In this document: in pieces, positions 53,401-56,400 of the stretch | Numbering within the stretch: position 1 is the stretch's first letter | How the letters are laid out: each line of letters opens with the position of its first letter | The notes under the pieces: generated by a model | Told to the model about the DNA's origin: nothing | Seen by the model: the letters and a program-made list of their open reading frames with translations, nothing else | Database searches by the model: none | Assembly: GCF_000003815.2 (NCBI RefSeq) | Contig: NC_049981.1 | Coordinates: 14,349,729-14,411,728, forward strand | DNA length: 62,000 bases | Direction: 5' to 3' | From: Branchiostoma floridae | Lineage: Eukaryota > Chordata > Leptocardii > Amphioxiformes > Branchiostomatidae | Made by a program: the position numbers and the translations under genes

Positions 53401-56400
53401 GAACTGAATGCAATTCTACATTGAACATTAATGTTTCTTTTCATCAATGAAAAATTGCACTCTTATTTATGTTGCTGCAAACTTTTGAAAGCATTTTTCT
53501 TCCCCACATCATCTCCCTACCATCCAACTATTGCATCCTTCCATCTTTTTCCGTCCATCCTTTCTTCTTCCACTGTCTTTCCCTTGTTCTTCTCCTTCCA
53601 TTCTATCAGTCCGTCCTTCTCGACCTCCATCTTATTCGATGTCGACTTTCAAGCCTCTATCTTCTTCTCAGCCATGTAAGTCTCCAAAACAAACTCTGGG
53701 TCATCAAACTGAAGGGTTGTATTCATACATCCTCTCATGCCATCAAGCAACAATTTTGGCAGTCTGGCTTGTGGTCTGCCCTTCTTGCTGTGCTGGCACT
53801 GGACAGCCGTCATCAGCCAATCATGGTGCTGCTTACAGACATACAGCAAGGTGATTGGCTGGTAACCTTCCCTCCAACAACAGGAGGTGGAGTATTGGCT
53901 GACCAGGGCTGGCTAACTGAGGGGACAGACACCAGGCCTGTACACTACAATGTAGGTCTTAGCGTGATGTACACAAGTGACAGGCCTGGCATGACAGGAT
54001 GTAATCAAAGAGCTGTGTAGCTTTGACTATACAGCCTTTTTCTTTGGTTGATGTCTAGATAGATGGTACATGTTTTCTGATGGTCTAACGTAACTAGACT
54101 TTGAGTAGACTGTACCACTTGAAAGATGTATAAACCAAGCAAAAGGATGTTATAGTACAAGACGAGCTCAAACTTAATTTTCTTTTTTTACAACTTTGTA
54201 ATCTTTGTGCTTTTTTTAACTGTTTCCTTCATCCTTTGAAATTATTCTCTCTAGATTTCACTATTAATCTATATTCTGTTCTTTACTCTGTTCCATTTTG
54301 TTTCATTAATTTCATTCATTTTGCTGGGTCTTCTCCACCAGTAAGTGACAAGAGCCATTTCTACCACACACTTGAACCTATCTCTGCCTCCCAGCCATGT
54401 AAGTCACCCCATGCTGACCACCCCTCTTTATGCATGGTTCAGCCCATGTTCTCTCACTTTTCCTTGTCTCTCTTGCATTTTGCTGCTCTGTCTGTGGCTA
54501 TGAAATAACTGTCACTTTCAAACCTTACATGTATCTTATGACATATCAAAATGTCAACTGCAAAAAAAAATGTCTGTCATTGTTGAGTGTTGTCAGATTT
54601 CTTCCAGAATGTTGTCTTTTCTGAACAATTTTGTCTATCAAGTACCCTGGTTGTTACATATGTTCATGTTCTTAACAATACGTATTGTGAAAATTGTGTA
54701 CTGTATTAAATTGTTTGTCTTGTATCTGGTCCTTTGATGTACATGTGTATATTGTACAAGGAACATTTGAGTGCATAATATGTTATTGTGTTCTGTATTG
54801 AGACTTACTATGTACCACATATAGTTGTACATTGAGTATTAAGAAATTGTGAATAGTTAATAAGATACAGAATCATTCATGATATTATATTATATATTAT
54901 ATATATATATATTATTTGTATCTGCTGTAGCAGTTGTGAACTAAAATCAAAGCTGTTAAGGCCACACCAATTTAATTTCTTGGTTCACGGATTCGCTCGC
55001 TCCTATTTTTTGGAAAAAAAAATAAAAATAAAAATTACCACTCAGCAAATTTTCACCATTAATGAAACCATTCCCCAACTTTCTGGTGTAGCAAATTGGC
55101 CTTTATATTATACACTCCTTAAAGTGTGGGTACAGGTGCTGTTACTGTGTACAAGAATAGTGTTCTTGTACTTTTTCCAAGCTGAAAACTTTTTTTCTTT
55201 ATGTTTTGGATTAGCCGTTACCTTTACCCCAACCATTTTACAATTTTTATTTTTATTTTTATTTCGCCCTTTCGCTCCATATTTTTTATGAAAAAATCCG
55301 TGAACCAAGAAATTAAATTGGTATGGCCTAAAGCTTATATAACAAAAGTCTACAATGGATGAAAAATTGCAGGCTTCTCTTAAAATGGATTAATGTTAGG
55401 TGAAATGGAATTGAACATGACTGAAAAATTGGAAAATGTGGCACTTATTTCATATTCATAAGGAAGGTACTTCTATAGAAATGTTATTACTACATCATTT
55501 TTGTAGTAATGAGAACTCATTGATTGAATAGCTATTGTTAGTGTCATGTTAGTATCAACTCCTGAAATGACTGTGTTGTCTTCCCTGTGTAGCCATTGCT
55601 ACCTCAGTGACCCTGAACCATCCTGACCAGCGGCCGGTCTCCCCGTCCAGACCGCTCTACCCGCGTACGCAGTACTCCGCCAACATCCCGCGCTCCGTCT
55701 CCGTGGAGCCCAGCCCCATGAACGATGGTGAGGAAAAACTTTGCTTCCTAACTTTACTGGCCAATTAGCACAAAGGTACTTCCTTTGAATTTGGTTGAAA
55801 CTAAAAGTCATACTAAAATGTATTGATTGATAAATAGATTACCTCAAAATGTGATGTTACATCTTCATATTACATCTTCCTATGAGCAGTGAAGTTTCTC
55901 TTATGAATTTTTAGAAATGCAGGCTTCTATCTATATTATCATAGTATCATGATTTTTATCGTATTAAGAGATATTTGTGAAAGATTTGTATTCTCCATAT
56001 TTCAAGCAAAATGTTATGGCGTGTGAGTTGATGAGTGAGTGAGTGAGCGAGCGAGCGAGTTAGTAACTAAATGTAACATACATGTAATGACTGAAACAAG
56101 CTAACATCACCCTACAACTATAGTATATACTGAGTTACTGCAATTATGTCTGATCACATGTACTACTACTGTTTTTTACAACATTACAACTGCATGTTAC
56201 TAATCATCATTGTTAACTGCCCCCCTCCCCACCCCAGTGGCAGACTACCCTCCCCCTCCCCTCAGTGATCATGAGATCCATACACCTGGATCTACTGTCA
56301 GCGGACACTCGTATCTGCACACTCCGCACACTCCGCACACGCCATCAGGTTAGCATCAGTCATTAACAACTTACCAGTCTTAATGAGTTCAATAACTACT

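Larger units (their letters stand above)
54399..55592 (+). other. Intron (1.2 kb) with MITE and AT repeat
   Basis: It contains TGCATG at 54431, an (AT)-rich simple repeat (54881-54917) and MITE copy 2 (54960-55328). The remainder is AT-rich without recognised signals. Confidence 0.8.

Noticed and set aside
53531-53854. 107-codon frame containing exon B
   Set aside because: Correct frame for exon B, but both flanks are intron read-through; a strong acceptor at 53609 and donor at 53676 define a 66-bp exon.
53469-54020. 183-codon plus-strand open frame
   Set aside because: It overlaps exon B but in a different frame and crosses pyrimidine-rich intron. The length comes from C/T bias, which avoids stops. 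The real exon uses another frame.
55599-55811. Minus-strand 70-codon frame opposite exon D
   Set aside because: Shadow of GC-rich exon D on the other strand.
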